A program made the translations under genes and the position numbers. Below the pieces are notes generated by a model that ran no database searches, was not told the origin of the DNA, and saw nothing but the letters and a program-made list of their open reading frames with translations. From the NCBI GenBank assembly GCA_035293845.1, contig DATGMB010000265.1:1-23072 (forward strand): a DNA stretch of 23,072 bases, read 5' to 3'. Shown piece by piece: positions 1-6,931 of the stretch. The stretch's first letter is position 1; every line of letters starts with the position of its first letter. The DNA comes from DATGMB01 sp035293845 (GTDB lineage: Bacteria; Acidobacteriota; Terriglobia; Bryobacterales; Bryobacteraceae).

Positions 1-1795
1 CCTTGAGTTTGGCCAACCCTCTGGATCGCTCCTGAAACGCCCGTTCCAACCATTCCAGCGCCCGATCGTTTTCTCCCAGCCCCACGTAGATCAGAGCCCG
101 CGGGAAACTCGATACATAACGCCGCGTTGCGAGTTCGTCAAGCTTCTGGAGCTGCTTGCGCGCCTCCGCCCGGTGGCCGGAAACGGCGTAAGCGTGGCCT
201 AAGTCGGCTATATATATAGCTGCGCCGCCAGACAACTCGACTGCCTTCCTGAATTCCGCGATGGCCTCCGGATACATTTGCTTCGCTTCGTAAACCTGAC
301 CAAGGCAGCGGCGAGCAACAGCAAAATCCGGATTGAATTCGAGCACCTTTTGTATGGGTGCGATCGCCTCGGCATACCGCCGCGCCTCATATCGCCGGCA
401 TCCCACGTCCACGGCAATGATCAAGTAGGCGGGATCGAGGGCATACGCGCGATCGGTTTCGGCAAGACATTCCTCGAACCGCCCAAGGTTACACAGATAC
501 TGGCCATACCCAAACCGCGCATACGCATTATTCGGGCTTAACTCTATGGCGCGCTGAAACATGATTTCCCGGCTGCGCGAATCCCCCTGTTCGTACCCAT
601 CCCGGAACAAACCACGAGCGAGGTATGCGTCGGAGCTGGTTTCATCCAACTGCACGGCTTTCTCCGCGTCCGCCCCCCCTTTCGCCAGGGCCTCTTCAGG
701 CCCGATCGCTTCCATGGCCCCGCTACCGAGCACGAAGTAAGCCAAAGCCCGCCCTGTGTATGCCTCCGCATAACGTGGCTCTTTTTCAATCGCCTGCGTG
801 AAGTATCGCACTGCCTCCTCCAGCGCGCGCGGGGTGCGCCGATAGTAGAGAGAGAGGCCTTGCAGATAGGCCTCGTGTGCGGCCGGGTCGATCGGTTTAC
901 TAACAAAACGACGCTGGTCCCGGGCATTCAGCTTGCCTCGCAGTTGCTCCACGATCGCCTTCGAAATCTCATTTTCCACCAACAGAATATCCCGCGAGCT
1001 GCGCTCGTAGCGATCCGCCCAGATATGCCGATCCGTAGGTGCCTCGATCAATTGCGCGGTGACTCGTACCTGATCGCCGGAGTGCACCACCGTTCCCTCC
1101 ACAACGGCATCGACGCCGAGCTCGCGGGCAATTTGCGGCAGCGGCTTATTATGCACGCCCTTGTACTGCATAATGGACGTCCGCGAAATGACATTGACCG
1201 AATTGACCCGCGCCAACGCGGTGATGAGTTCATCGGTTACTCCATCGGCGAAATAGTCCTGGGTTGCGTCGCCCGACACATTCTCCAAGGGCAAGACCGC
1301 GAGAGAACGGATTCGCGAACCGGCACGATTGGCGGTCACGAGTTTATACATCACACCGGCGGCTCCAGCGAGAATAAGACAACACACCGCAACCAGGGCG
1401 ATGTTCCTGCGCTTCCCGGTTGGCGGTTGGCCGGGTGGCGGAACCGGGACCTGCCTCCACGTCTCGGCCACCGGCCCGACAAAACGGTATCCCCGCCGGG
1501 GCAAAGTTTCTATGAACCGGGGCCGGCCGGCCGCGTCGTTGAGGACAGCGCGAAGGCGGGCAACTGCATTTCTGATGCCGTGTTCGAAATCGACAAATGT
1601 GTCCGCAGACCACAGTTCGGCCCGCAATTGCTCGTTGGTGACAAGCTGGCCCGGAGTCCGGAGGAGTACAGCTAACACATGCAAAGGACGGCCCTGGACC
1701 GGCAGCCGGATCCCGAAATGACGCAGTTCACCGGCGTTGAGGTCCAGTTCGAAATCGGCAAAGCGGACGATCTGATCAGAATCCTGCGCCGACAC
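1..1795 (-). CDS. Winged-helix / TolB-like / TPR transmembrane transcriptional regulator (partial, C-terminus off the left edge)
   Basis: The frame is open without a stop from a GTG at 1795 to the window edge (598 codons). Residues 10-105 form an OmpR/CadC-type winged helix: RFADFELDL strand, then DTFVDFEHGIRNAVARLR recognition-helix region and FIETLPRRGYRF wing, the pattern typical of acidobacterial regulators. Residues 131-153 are one membrane helix, so the DNA-binding domain is cytoplasmic and the rest periplasmic. Residues 164-290 (SLAVLPLENVSGD, YFADGVTDELI) match the TolB-like/FlgO N-terminal region of such proteins. From about residue 300 on there are TPR repeats (for example EAYLQGLSLYYRR, AYTGRALAYF, ARFGYGQYL). 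No ATG fits: an in-frame TAG lies 10 codons upstream of the GTG, and GGAG sits 10 nt before it. It is divergent from the haloperoxidase gene (178 bp between starts) and may regulate it; that is an inference. The ligand or signal is unknown. Confidence 0.85.
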   Translation of the reverse strand, partial: MSAQDSDQIVRFADFELDLNAGELRHFGIRLPVQGRPLHVLAVLLRTPGQLVTNEQLRAELWSADTFVDFEHGIRNAVARLRAVLNDAAGRPRFIETLPRRGYRFVGPVAETWRQVPVPPPGQPPTGKRRNIALVAVCCLILAGAAGVMYKLVTANRAGSRIRSLAVLPLENVSGDATQDYFADGVTDELITALARVNSVNVISRTSIMQYKGVHNKPLPQIARELGVDAVVEGTVVHSGDQVRVTAQLIEAPTDRHIWADRYERSSRDILLVENEISKAIVEQLRGKLNARDQRRFVSKPIDPAAHEAYLQGLSLYYRRTPRALEEAVRYFTQAIEKEPRYAEAYTGRALAYFVLGSGAMEAIGPEEALAKGGADAEKAVQLDETSSDAYLARGLFRDGYEQGDSRSREIMFQRAIELSPNNAYARFGYGQYLCNLGRFEECLAETDRAYALDPAYLIIAVDVGCRRYEARRYAEAIAPIQKVLEFNPDFAVARRCLGQVYEAKQMYPEAIAEFRKAVELSGGAAIYIADLGHAYAVSGHRAEARKQLQKLDELATRRYVSSFPRALIYVGLGENDRALEWLERAFQERSRGLAKLK

Positions 1796-1973
1796 AAGCC
1801 GCGAACTCCAATTCAGTTGAGCCTACCACAACTTCTTTTGCCGTTCATGGGTGGGATGCGAGTCTCGAACCACCGTGTTTTCGCCACATTACGGATGGAC
1901 AAAAGGTTGGATGCAGAAAAGTAACCGCCCCTGGCGAATGCCGCCGTACGATGTGCCGACGGGAGGGATCCAC

Positions 1974-3635
1974 ATGACGAGAAAAACGGAAAAGACGGCT
2001 GAGATGGTCTACCGATCCAGCCGGCGCAGATTTCTGAACTACCTGGGCGCCGCACCGGCATTAACAACACTCGCCGGCGCTGGACTCGTTTCCGCACCGA
2101 GTGCCCTTGCGGATACCGGACCGTTGGATCCGTCGCAGCGGCGGCATCGGGCATTTGTCATCCGGCGCGATGCGGCGATCTACCAGCGTGATGTGCCGCC
2201 GGCTCCATCAGTTTCGAACGGAGACGAGGACGCGTACCCAAACCGCATCGCCAGTTTCACCAAATGCCTGCCGCATAATGACCTGGGCGAGGTGGACCTG
2301 AATGCCTATCATGCGTACCTGCAAGCGCTGAGCAGCGGGAACTGGCCGGACTTCGAGGCCATTCCGCTGGGTGGCGCGGCCAAGCTGGCGAGTCCGCAAG
2401 CGGCCTACTGCTACTCCATGGAGGGGGCGGACGCCGCGGCAGTAGCCGCGCCACCGCCGCCGGCGTTCGCGAGCGCTCAGGCGGCTGGGGAGATGGTTGA
2501 GGATTACTGGCAGGCACTCACCCGGGACGTCCCGTTCAGTCAATACGGGACCGACCCCACGATTGCTCAAGCCGTGGCGGACTTGAATAAGCTGTCGGAC
2601 TATCGCGGCCCCAAAGTAAACGGGCAAGTGACGCCCGACGTCATTTTCCGCGGCCCCACACCGGGCGATCTGACAGGTCCGTATCTGTCGCAGTTTCTGC
2701 TGAAGCCGGTCCCGATGGGCGCAGCAACGCTACCGCAACTATATCGGACGGCGATTGCCGGCGATGACTACTGGACCGGTTACGCGGATTGGCTGAAGGG
2801 GCAGCGCGGCGGCGCGAGCGGGTCGAACAACTTCGACTCGACGCCGCGTTACATCCGGAACAATCGCGACCTGGCGCTGTATCTGATGGTGGATTGGTCG
2901 GGCCAGGCGAATGTCATGGCTGCCCTGATACTGAACACCTTCGGGACGGCAGCGCTGTCGCCATCGAATCCCTATTTGCATTCGGCGACACAAGCTTCGA
3001 CCATTACGTTCGGACTGACGGGGCAACTCGACCTGGTGTCACGGGTGCCCATCGTGGGCTATCGGGCGGCTTGGTGCCAGAAGTGGCTGGTGCACCGGCG
3101 CGTGCGGCCAGAGGCGTTCGGTGGACGGATTCACAATCATATAACCGGCGCGGCAAAGTATCCGATTCACTCCGATGTGCTGAATTCGGCCGCCTTGAAG
3201 GCTGTGTTCAGCGCCCAGGGGAGTTACTTGCTGCCGCAGGCCTATCCGGCCGGATCGCCGCTGCATCCTTCCTATCCGGCGTCGCATGCGGTGACCGCTG
3301 GGGCGGGAATTACGGTGTTGAAGGCGCTGTTCAACGAGTCGTTCGTGATTTCGAACCCGGTGATGCCTTCGGACGACGGATTGTCGCTTGTGCCATACAC
3401 GGGCGGGTCACTGACTGTTGGCGGGGAACTGAATAAGCTCGCCTCGAATATCGCGTTAGGACGGGATGCAGCGGGAGTGCATTACCGATCGGATGGAATC
3501 GAAGGCATCAAGTTCGGAGAAGCGATCGCGATCTCCGTTTTGCGCGATACGGTGAACTTGTACCATGAGGTGTTTCCGGGGTTCAGTTTCACGAAGTACG
3601 ACGGCACTCCGGTGACGATTTCTCCTCAGTACTGA
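1974..3635 (+). CDS. Vanadium-dependent haloperoxidase, Tat-exported
   Basis: A 553-residue enzyme expected to oxidise halides with hydrogen peroxide using bound vanadate. The motifs of the algal/bacterial bromoperoxidase group are present: KWLVHRRVRPE (K370, R378), HPSYPASHA (H431, H438) and GRDAAGVHYRSDG (R497, H503). By comparison with the Ascophyllum enzyme, K370, R378, H438 and R497 bind vanadate, H503 is the axial ligand and H431 matches the nearby active-site histidine. The usual Ser-Gly before the second motif's histidine is Ala-Ser here (A436, S437). The N-terminus has a twin-arginine signal (SSRRRFLNYLG then a hydrophobic stretch ending SALA), so the protein is probably folded in the cytoplasm and exported. 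The start at 1974 is chosen because GGGAGG lies 7 nt upstream; an in-frame ATG at 1851 would add 41 residues with no signal-peptide character. Base composition is less GC-rich than the genes to the right. Confidence 0.88.
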   Translation: MTRKTEKTAEMVYRSSRRRFLNYLGAAPALTTLAGAGLVSAPSALADTGPLDPSQRRHRAFVIRRDAAIYQRDVPPAPSVSNGDEDAYPNRIASFTKCLPHNDLGEVDLNAYHAYLQALSSGNWPDFEAIPLGGAAKLASPQAAYCYSMEGADAAAVAAPPPPAFASAQAAGEMVEDYWQALTRDVPFSQYGTDPTIAQAVADLNKLSDYRGPKVNGQVTPDVIFRGPTPGDLTGPYLSQFLLKPVPMGAATLPQLYRTAIAGDDYWTGYADWLKGQRGGASGSNNFDSTPRYIRNNRDLALYLMVDWSGQANVMAALILNTFGTAALSPSNPYLHSATQASTITFGLTGQLDLVSRVPIVGYRAAWCQKWLVHRRVRPEAFGGRIHNHITGAAKYPIHSDVLNSAALKAVFSAQGSYLLPQAYPAGSPLHPSYPASHAVTAGAGITVLKALFNESFVISNPVMPSDDGLSLVPYTGGSLTVGGELNKLASNIALGRDAAGVHYRSDGIEGIKFGEAIAISVLRDTVNLYHEVFPGFSFTKYDGTPVTISPQY

Positions 3636-3940
3636 GACGTAAGACAGATTCCGCAAAGACGCATCGCAGGAACAGTGGCTAAAGCCGGTGCGGCGCCGCC
3701 CGTCGGTCTCCGCAAGCGCTACCCGCCTTTCGTTGACGACACCACTTGGTGGCTGCATTGACGAGGGATATCAAACGGAATGCCGCTCGCGATTGCCGGG
3801 CGGTGACGGCGCCAATCACGCGAACGGAAAATCCGGATTTTCCCTGGGCTCAATTGCTTACCAACACCGGGCGGCCGGAGCCGGAAGTGCCCGTGGTAAC
3901 GTGCTGTTCAAGCGGGCAAATGCCGCTGTAGCGAACGAAA
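3636..3940. other. Gene-poor stretch downstream of the haloperoxidase
   Basis: No convincing gene. Frames on both strands are short and show no recognisable family; a 28-codon GTG frame from about 3676 (ending WWLH) has no good ribosome binding site. The only clear structure is the palindrome at 3826-3843. The stretch ends at an intrinsic terminator (3941-3965), so it could carry a small RNA, but no promoter supports this. Confidence 0.4.
3826..3843. promoter_or_regulatory. 18-bp perfect palindrome, possible protein-binding site
   Basis: GGAAAATCCGGATTTTCC reads identically on both strands and has no loop, so it is more like a dimeric protein-binding site than a terminator. It lies 98 bp before the first of two terminator hairpins and 190 bp after the haloperoxidase stop. 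No partner protein can be named from the sequence. Confidence 0.35.
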
Positions 3941-3965
3941 AACCGCCGAGCCTCGGCGGTTTTTT
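3941..3965 (+). terminator. Intrinsic terminator, copy 1 of a twin
   Basis: Nine-bp stem AACCGCCGA / TCGGCGGTT (3941-3949 with 3953-3961), 3-nt loop GCC, followed by T residues 3962-3965 (six Ts in a row from 3960). An A-run on the left side means it could also act on the minus strand. Confidence 0.75.
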
Positions 3966-3994
3966 GAGCTAAATTACAGAATCTATTGAGTTGA

Positions 3995-4018
3995 AACCGC
4001 CGAGCTTCGGCGGTTTTT
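3995..4018 (+). terminator. Intrinsic terminator / leader hairpin, copy 2 of a twin
   Basis: Same stem AACCGCCGA / TCGGCGGTT (3995-4003 with 4007-4015), loop GCT, then Ts to 4018. It differs from copy 1 by a single loop base. It ends only about 8 nt before the Shine-Dalgarno of the gene at 4035, so it lies in that gene's leader unless transcription starts within a few bases of the hairpin. It could be an attenuator. Confidence 0.65.
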
Positions 4019-4034
4019 GCTTTTTAGGAGGGAT

Positions 4035-4682
4035 ATGAACGAAGTTCTGAAGAACGATGCGGCCCAGGCGAAAGATAACTTCGATCTCGGGCAATGGCTG
4101 GGGCGCAGGCAGGCTTACGCGCTGGTCGCAGGGACCTGTTCCGCCGCTGACGCCAAATGCCTGAATGAAATTCGCGAGGACAAGAAATACAAGCGCATCG
4201 GCCTGACGTGGGAAGAGTTCTGCAACCAACGTCTCGGGATGTCGCGCTCCACGGCCGACGTGATCATCCGCCAGTTCCGCGAATTCGGCGCCGCCTACTT
4301 CACCCTGCGCCAGTTCACCGGTATCACGGCCCAGGAATACCGCGCCATCCGCCCCGCCATCGAGGACGGCTCGCTGCGTCACCGCGACGGCGCCATTCCG
4401 ATCGCGGCCGAGCACGCGCCGCGGCTGCTCGAAGCCGTCCGTGAACTGATTCCGCCGCCCGAAGAACCCAAAGGCTCTGCCGATCCCGCTTACCGGTTAA
4501 CGCCGCGCTTAATGGCGGCGGAAACCGCCCTGCTCGCCGCCAGGGAAGCCGTGCACCATCTGACAGCCGCCGATCTCGGAGACGCGGCTTTCCGCTACGT
4601 GGCCAAACTCGTCAGCGGCCTTTCAACCGAGATGAAGTGGGCGCGCGGCCGGCTGCGCGAGGCCACCAAGCCGCGGCGGTAA
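4035..4682 (+). CDS. Hypothetical protein, probable helix-turn-helix DNA-binding
   Basis: A soluble 215-residue protein with no signal peptide. Residues about 48-110 include IGLTWEEFCNQRLGMSRST and ADVIIRQFREFGAAYF; this resembles a helix-turn-helix segment (GMSRSTADVIIRQF) found in short acidobacterial hypothetical proteins that I recall but cannot name. The C-terminal half is alanine- and arginine-rich, ends in a basic tail (RGRLREATKPRR), and has no motif I recognise. The start at 4035 has a strong AGGAGGG Shine-Dalgarno at 4026-4032; a TTG 18 nt upstream falls inside the terminator T-run and would be in front of that site. The gene stands alone, directly behind the two terminator hairpins. 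A regulatory role is inferred from the HTH-like segment only. Confidence 0.7.
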   Translation: MNEVLKNDAAQAKDNFDLGQWLGRRQAYALVAGTCSAADAKCLNEIREDKKYKRIGLTWEEFCNQRLGMSRSTADVIIRQFREFGAAYFTLRQFTGITAQEYRAIRPAIEDGSLRHRDGAIPIAAEHAPRLLEAVRELIPPPEEPKGSADPAYRLTPRLMAAETALLAAREAVHHLTAADLGDAAFRYVAKLVSGLSTEMKWARGRLREATKPRR

Positions 4683-4716
4683 GGGAGCGCCGATCGCTGC
4701 CGCGAAAGCAAGAGAG

Positions 4717-4776
4717 CCGCGGCCGTCAGGGAGTGGTGTGCCGCCGCCGGAGCGCGCCCCTCCCTTACGGTCGCGG
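4717..4776. repeat. Imperfect inverted repeat (REP-like)
   Basis: CCGCGGCCGTCAGGGAG (4717-4733) pairs with CTCCCTTACGGTCGCGG (4760-4776) with two mismatches over 17 bp and a 26-nt loop. A partial third copy of the arm (TAAGGGAG) begins at 4680, over the stop codon of the preceding gene. The sequence resembles intergenic repeats that I associate with Solibacter-type genomes; that is recall, not a search. It lacks a T-run, so it is not a normal terminator. Confidence 0.45.
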
Positions 4777-5024
4777 TCCGTGATCGGCTTGCGCACGCCG
4801 GTCTTGCCGTCTCGCGGCGGCCCACTTCTCGACGCTCCGTGGCAGCCGCTCCAGGGCACTGGGGGACCGGTCGTCGATCGTTAATTCGAATAGCGGGAAC
4901 TCGCGGTTTCGGCGCCGCAGTCACGATCTCGAAAACGAGTTGGAACGATACAGGGCTGACCGTCGCGCCGTCATTCAAACTGGCGGATGATATCTCCGCT
5001 CTCCACGCCCGGCGTCCGCCTCCT
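4765..5024 (-). pseudogene. Probable frameshifted remnant of a PDZ domain (HtrA-like protease C-terminus)
   Basis: Directly after the stop of the cytochrome/monooxygenase gene, the minus strand reads TPGVESGDIIRQFE and then a stop. A second frame reads NDGATVSPVSFQLVFEIVTA, and a third (4765-4920, 51 codons, no start codon) reads REFPLFELTIDDRS and ends at TAA. Put together these resemble a PDZ domain: the GVxSGDIIxxF loop-strand, a helix of the FQLVFEIVTA type, and a last strand. HtrA-type proteases and other PDZ proteins have this order. At least two frameshifts are needed, and no protease domain is present, so this would be a decayed fragment. The resemblance is by eye only. Confidence 0.4.
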
Positions 5025-6899
5025 CTACATCCTCTTCAGCACATCCTCGAGCATCCGCTGCGCCGGCGCGAAGTCGGGCTTCAGCTTGAGCGCGGTTTCG
5101 AGCTCGGTCCGCGCCTCCGCGAACCGGCTCATACGGGCCAGCATCAGCGCCATCTTGGTGTGGACCTCCGCATCCGGCGGCCGGAACTCGAGCGAGGCGC
5201 GGTAGCGTTCGAGCGCGAGCTCCGGCCGGCCGTTCTTCGCAAAATCGTCCGCCCAGAGGTACAGCGCCGCGCCAAGATGCTCGCGGGTTTTGCCGTCATC
5301 AGGGCGCTGCGCCAGCACGCGCCGGAATTCCGTCACGGCGTTGTCCCAATCGCCGCGCGCCGCATCGACGCTTGCCAGGTCGAAGCGCGCATCGGTGTAA
5401 CCGGCGTCGAGCACGAGCGCCGTTTTGAACTCGTCCGCCGCTTCCTCCAGCTTCCCCGAGGTGAACAGCGCGATGCCCAGCTCGGTGGCCGCGACCGCGC
5501 TCGCCGGGTTGGCCTTGGTAGCCGCCTGGAAATACGGGATCGCGCCCGCCGCATCGCCCTTGCTCAGCAGCCGCTCGCCCAAATCGTAATTGGCCGTGAA
5601 ATCGTCCGGGTACTTTTCGAGGCGCTGCCGCGCGAGGCTCTCCTGCAGCTCCGCGCGATGGTCGCCCTCCTGCACCGGCAGCACCTGCAGCCACAGGTGG
5701 CCCATCTCGTCGCTCGCGCGGTTCCCGCCCTTGACTTCCCGCGGCGGGCTGTTCGGATTGCGCGCGTTATCGGCCGAGTTGTCGTAGTGGTACCGCATCG
5801 AGACCACGGTCCCCTTCGGCAGCAGCAGCGGCTGCTTCAGCCGGAACACGCCCTGCCAGTTCAGGTCCCAATCCGGAATGCGGATCAGCCATTTGCGCGT
5901 CCCGTCCGGCAGCGTCGCGTAGCCCTCCATCAGCTTGCCCAGGTAATGCGCGTGCGGGTACACCGCCAGCACGTAGACATCGAGCGGCAGCCGGATATCG
6001 TCACTCACCAGAAAATCCTTATCGCCCGCCGGGATGTCGATCGTCGAATCGTGCTCGAGCTGGATCAGCATCGGGAACTTCGTCTGCGGCCTTCCCGTGA
6101 AGTAGAGGCCGATCATGGGGCTGATCGCCTCCGCCTTGCCCGTCGGGCGCAGGTGCACGTTCAGAATCAAATCCATGCCCGGGTCGGCGCGCCATGCCAT
6201 GCCGTCGGGCTCGACCACCGGCTCGCTGCCGGGCTTCCACGAAAGGAAATGGCCGTCGGGATCGAACGTCTCTTCTTCGACGTTCAGATCCATGCCGGGG
6301 AATCCGGCGCCCGGCTTCGCCTCCTGCCGCCGCGAGGCCCGCGCGCGGTCGAGGATCACATTGGCGTGGTGGAACGCCTTCGAATCGCCCGGCCGCACTT
6401 CGATCGCCTTCACCCACCGCGTCGTCGTGATGGGCACCGGCAGGATGAAATTCCAGAAAATCTCCGCGCCGTCGGCCGGAAGCGGGAACGGCTGCGAAAC
6501 GCGCAGGATCAGGTCCGGCGTGCCGAGCTGCCATTCGTCTTTGAACTTCGGCGGCGCGGGCGTCGCGCCCGCCCCCAGCGGCGCGCCGTCTTTGACCCAA
6601 TCCTGGATCGCCTGAATCTCGGCGTCGGTCAGCCGGCGCTCTTCCGCAAACTCCCCGTGCCCCGCCTCGGGCAGCCACGGCGGCATGTAGCGGCGCTTCG
6701 TCACCGCGGCGATCAGCGGCGCGCGGCGCTTCACGTCGTCATAGCTCAACAGCGAAAACGGCGCCGATTCGCCCGGCCGGTGGCAGCCTGAGCAATTCCG
6801 GTATACGATGGGCGCAATATCGTGATTGAATGTGACGGTCGCGGCAGGTACGGACGCCGCAGCCAGCAACCCCATGACGATGGCGCGAACGTCCGCCAT
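5025..6899 (-). CDS. Cytochrome c / copper type II (PHM-like) monooxygenase / TPR fusion, secreted
   Basis: A 624-residue exported protein. Residues 1-20 are a signal peptide. A Planctomycete-type cytochrome c segment follows (CSGCH at 36-40, MPPW at 72-75). Residues about 125-410 look like the two-domain copper type II ascorbate-dependent monooxygenase fold: HH at 177-178, H249, HAH at 316-318 and M399, in the same order and with similar spacing as the CuH (His, His, His) and CuM (His, His, Met) ligands of peptidylglycine hydroxylating monooxygenase. Residues about 420-624 are TPR repeats (ANYDLGERLLSKGD, ARFDLASVDAARGD, VHTKMALMLARMSRF). A likely role is copper-dependent hydroxylation in the periplasm with the haem domain as electron donor; the substrate is unknown. 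There is no Shine-Dalgarno; a -10-like element lies 7 nt before the ATG. An alternative start is the ATG at codon 9. The gene diverges from 6932. Confidence 0.83.
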   Translation of the reverse strand: MADVRAIVMGLLAAASVPAATVTFNHDIAPIVYRNCSGCHRPGESAPFSLLSYDDVKRRAPLIAAVTKRRYMPPWLPEAGHGEFAEERRLTDAEIQAIQDWVKDGAPLGAGATPAPPKFKDEWQLGTPDLILRVSQPFPLPADGAEIFWNFILPVPITTTRWVKAIEVRPGDSKAFHHANVILDRARASRRQEAKPGAGFPGMDLNVEEETFDPDGHFLSWKPGSEPVVEPDGMAWRADPGMDLILNVHLRPTGKAEAISPMIGLYFTGRPQTKFPMLIQLEHDSTIDIPAGDKDFLVSDDIRLPLDVYVLAVYPHAHYLGKLMEGYATLPDGTRKWLIRIPDWDLNWQGVFRLKQPLLLPKGTVVSMRYHYDNSADNARNPNSPPREVKGGNRASDEMGHLWLQVLPVQEGDHRAELQESLARQRLEKYPDDFTANYDLGERLLSKGDAAGAIPYFQAATKANPASAVAATELGIALFTSGKLEEAADEFKTALVLDAGYTDARFDLASVDAARGDWDNAVTEFRRVLAQRPDDGKTREHLGAALYLWADDFAKNGRPELALERYRASLEFRPPDAEVHTKMALMLARMSRFAEARTELETALKLKPDFAPAQRMLEDVLKRM

Positions 6900-6906
6900 G
6901 GGGCAG

Positions 6907-6912
6907 ATTCTA
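6907..6912 (-). promoter_or_regulatory. Extended -10 promoter element for a leaderless gene
   Basis: On the minus strand TGC-TAGAAT ends exactly 7 nt before the ATG at 6899. TAGAAT matches TATAAT at 5 of 6 positions and the upstream TG makes it an extended -10. Transcription would begin at or next to the ATG, in line with the missing Shine-Dalgarno. Confidence 0.45.
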
Positions 6913-6931
6913 GCATGAGCGGGAGGATGCG

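Noticed and set aside
1846..1880. tRNA-like T-loop (GGTTCGAGA on the minus strand)
   Set aside because: The flanking arms do not pair, and no anticodon or acceptor stem can be built from the neighbouring sequence.
1851..1973. 41-residue N-terminal extension of the haloperoxidase
   Set aside because: No ribosome binding site before 1851, and it would bury the Tat signal; GGGAGG supports the ATG at 1974.
4839..6791. Long plus-strand open frame of 650 codons
   Set aside because: It is antisense to the cytochrome/monooxygenase gene, Arg/His-rich and low in information, as expected for the opposite strand of a GC-rich gene.
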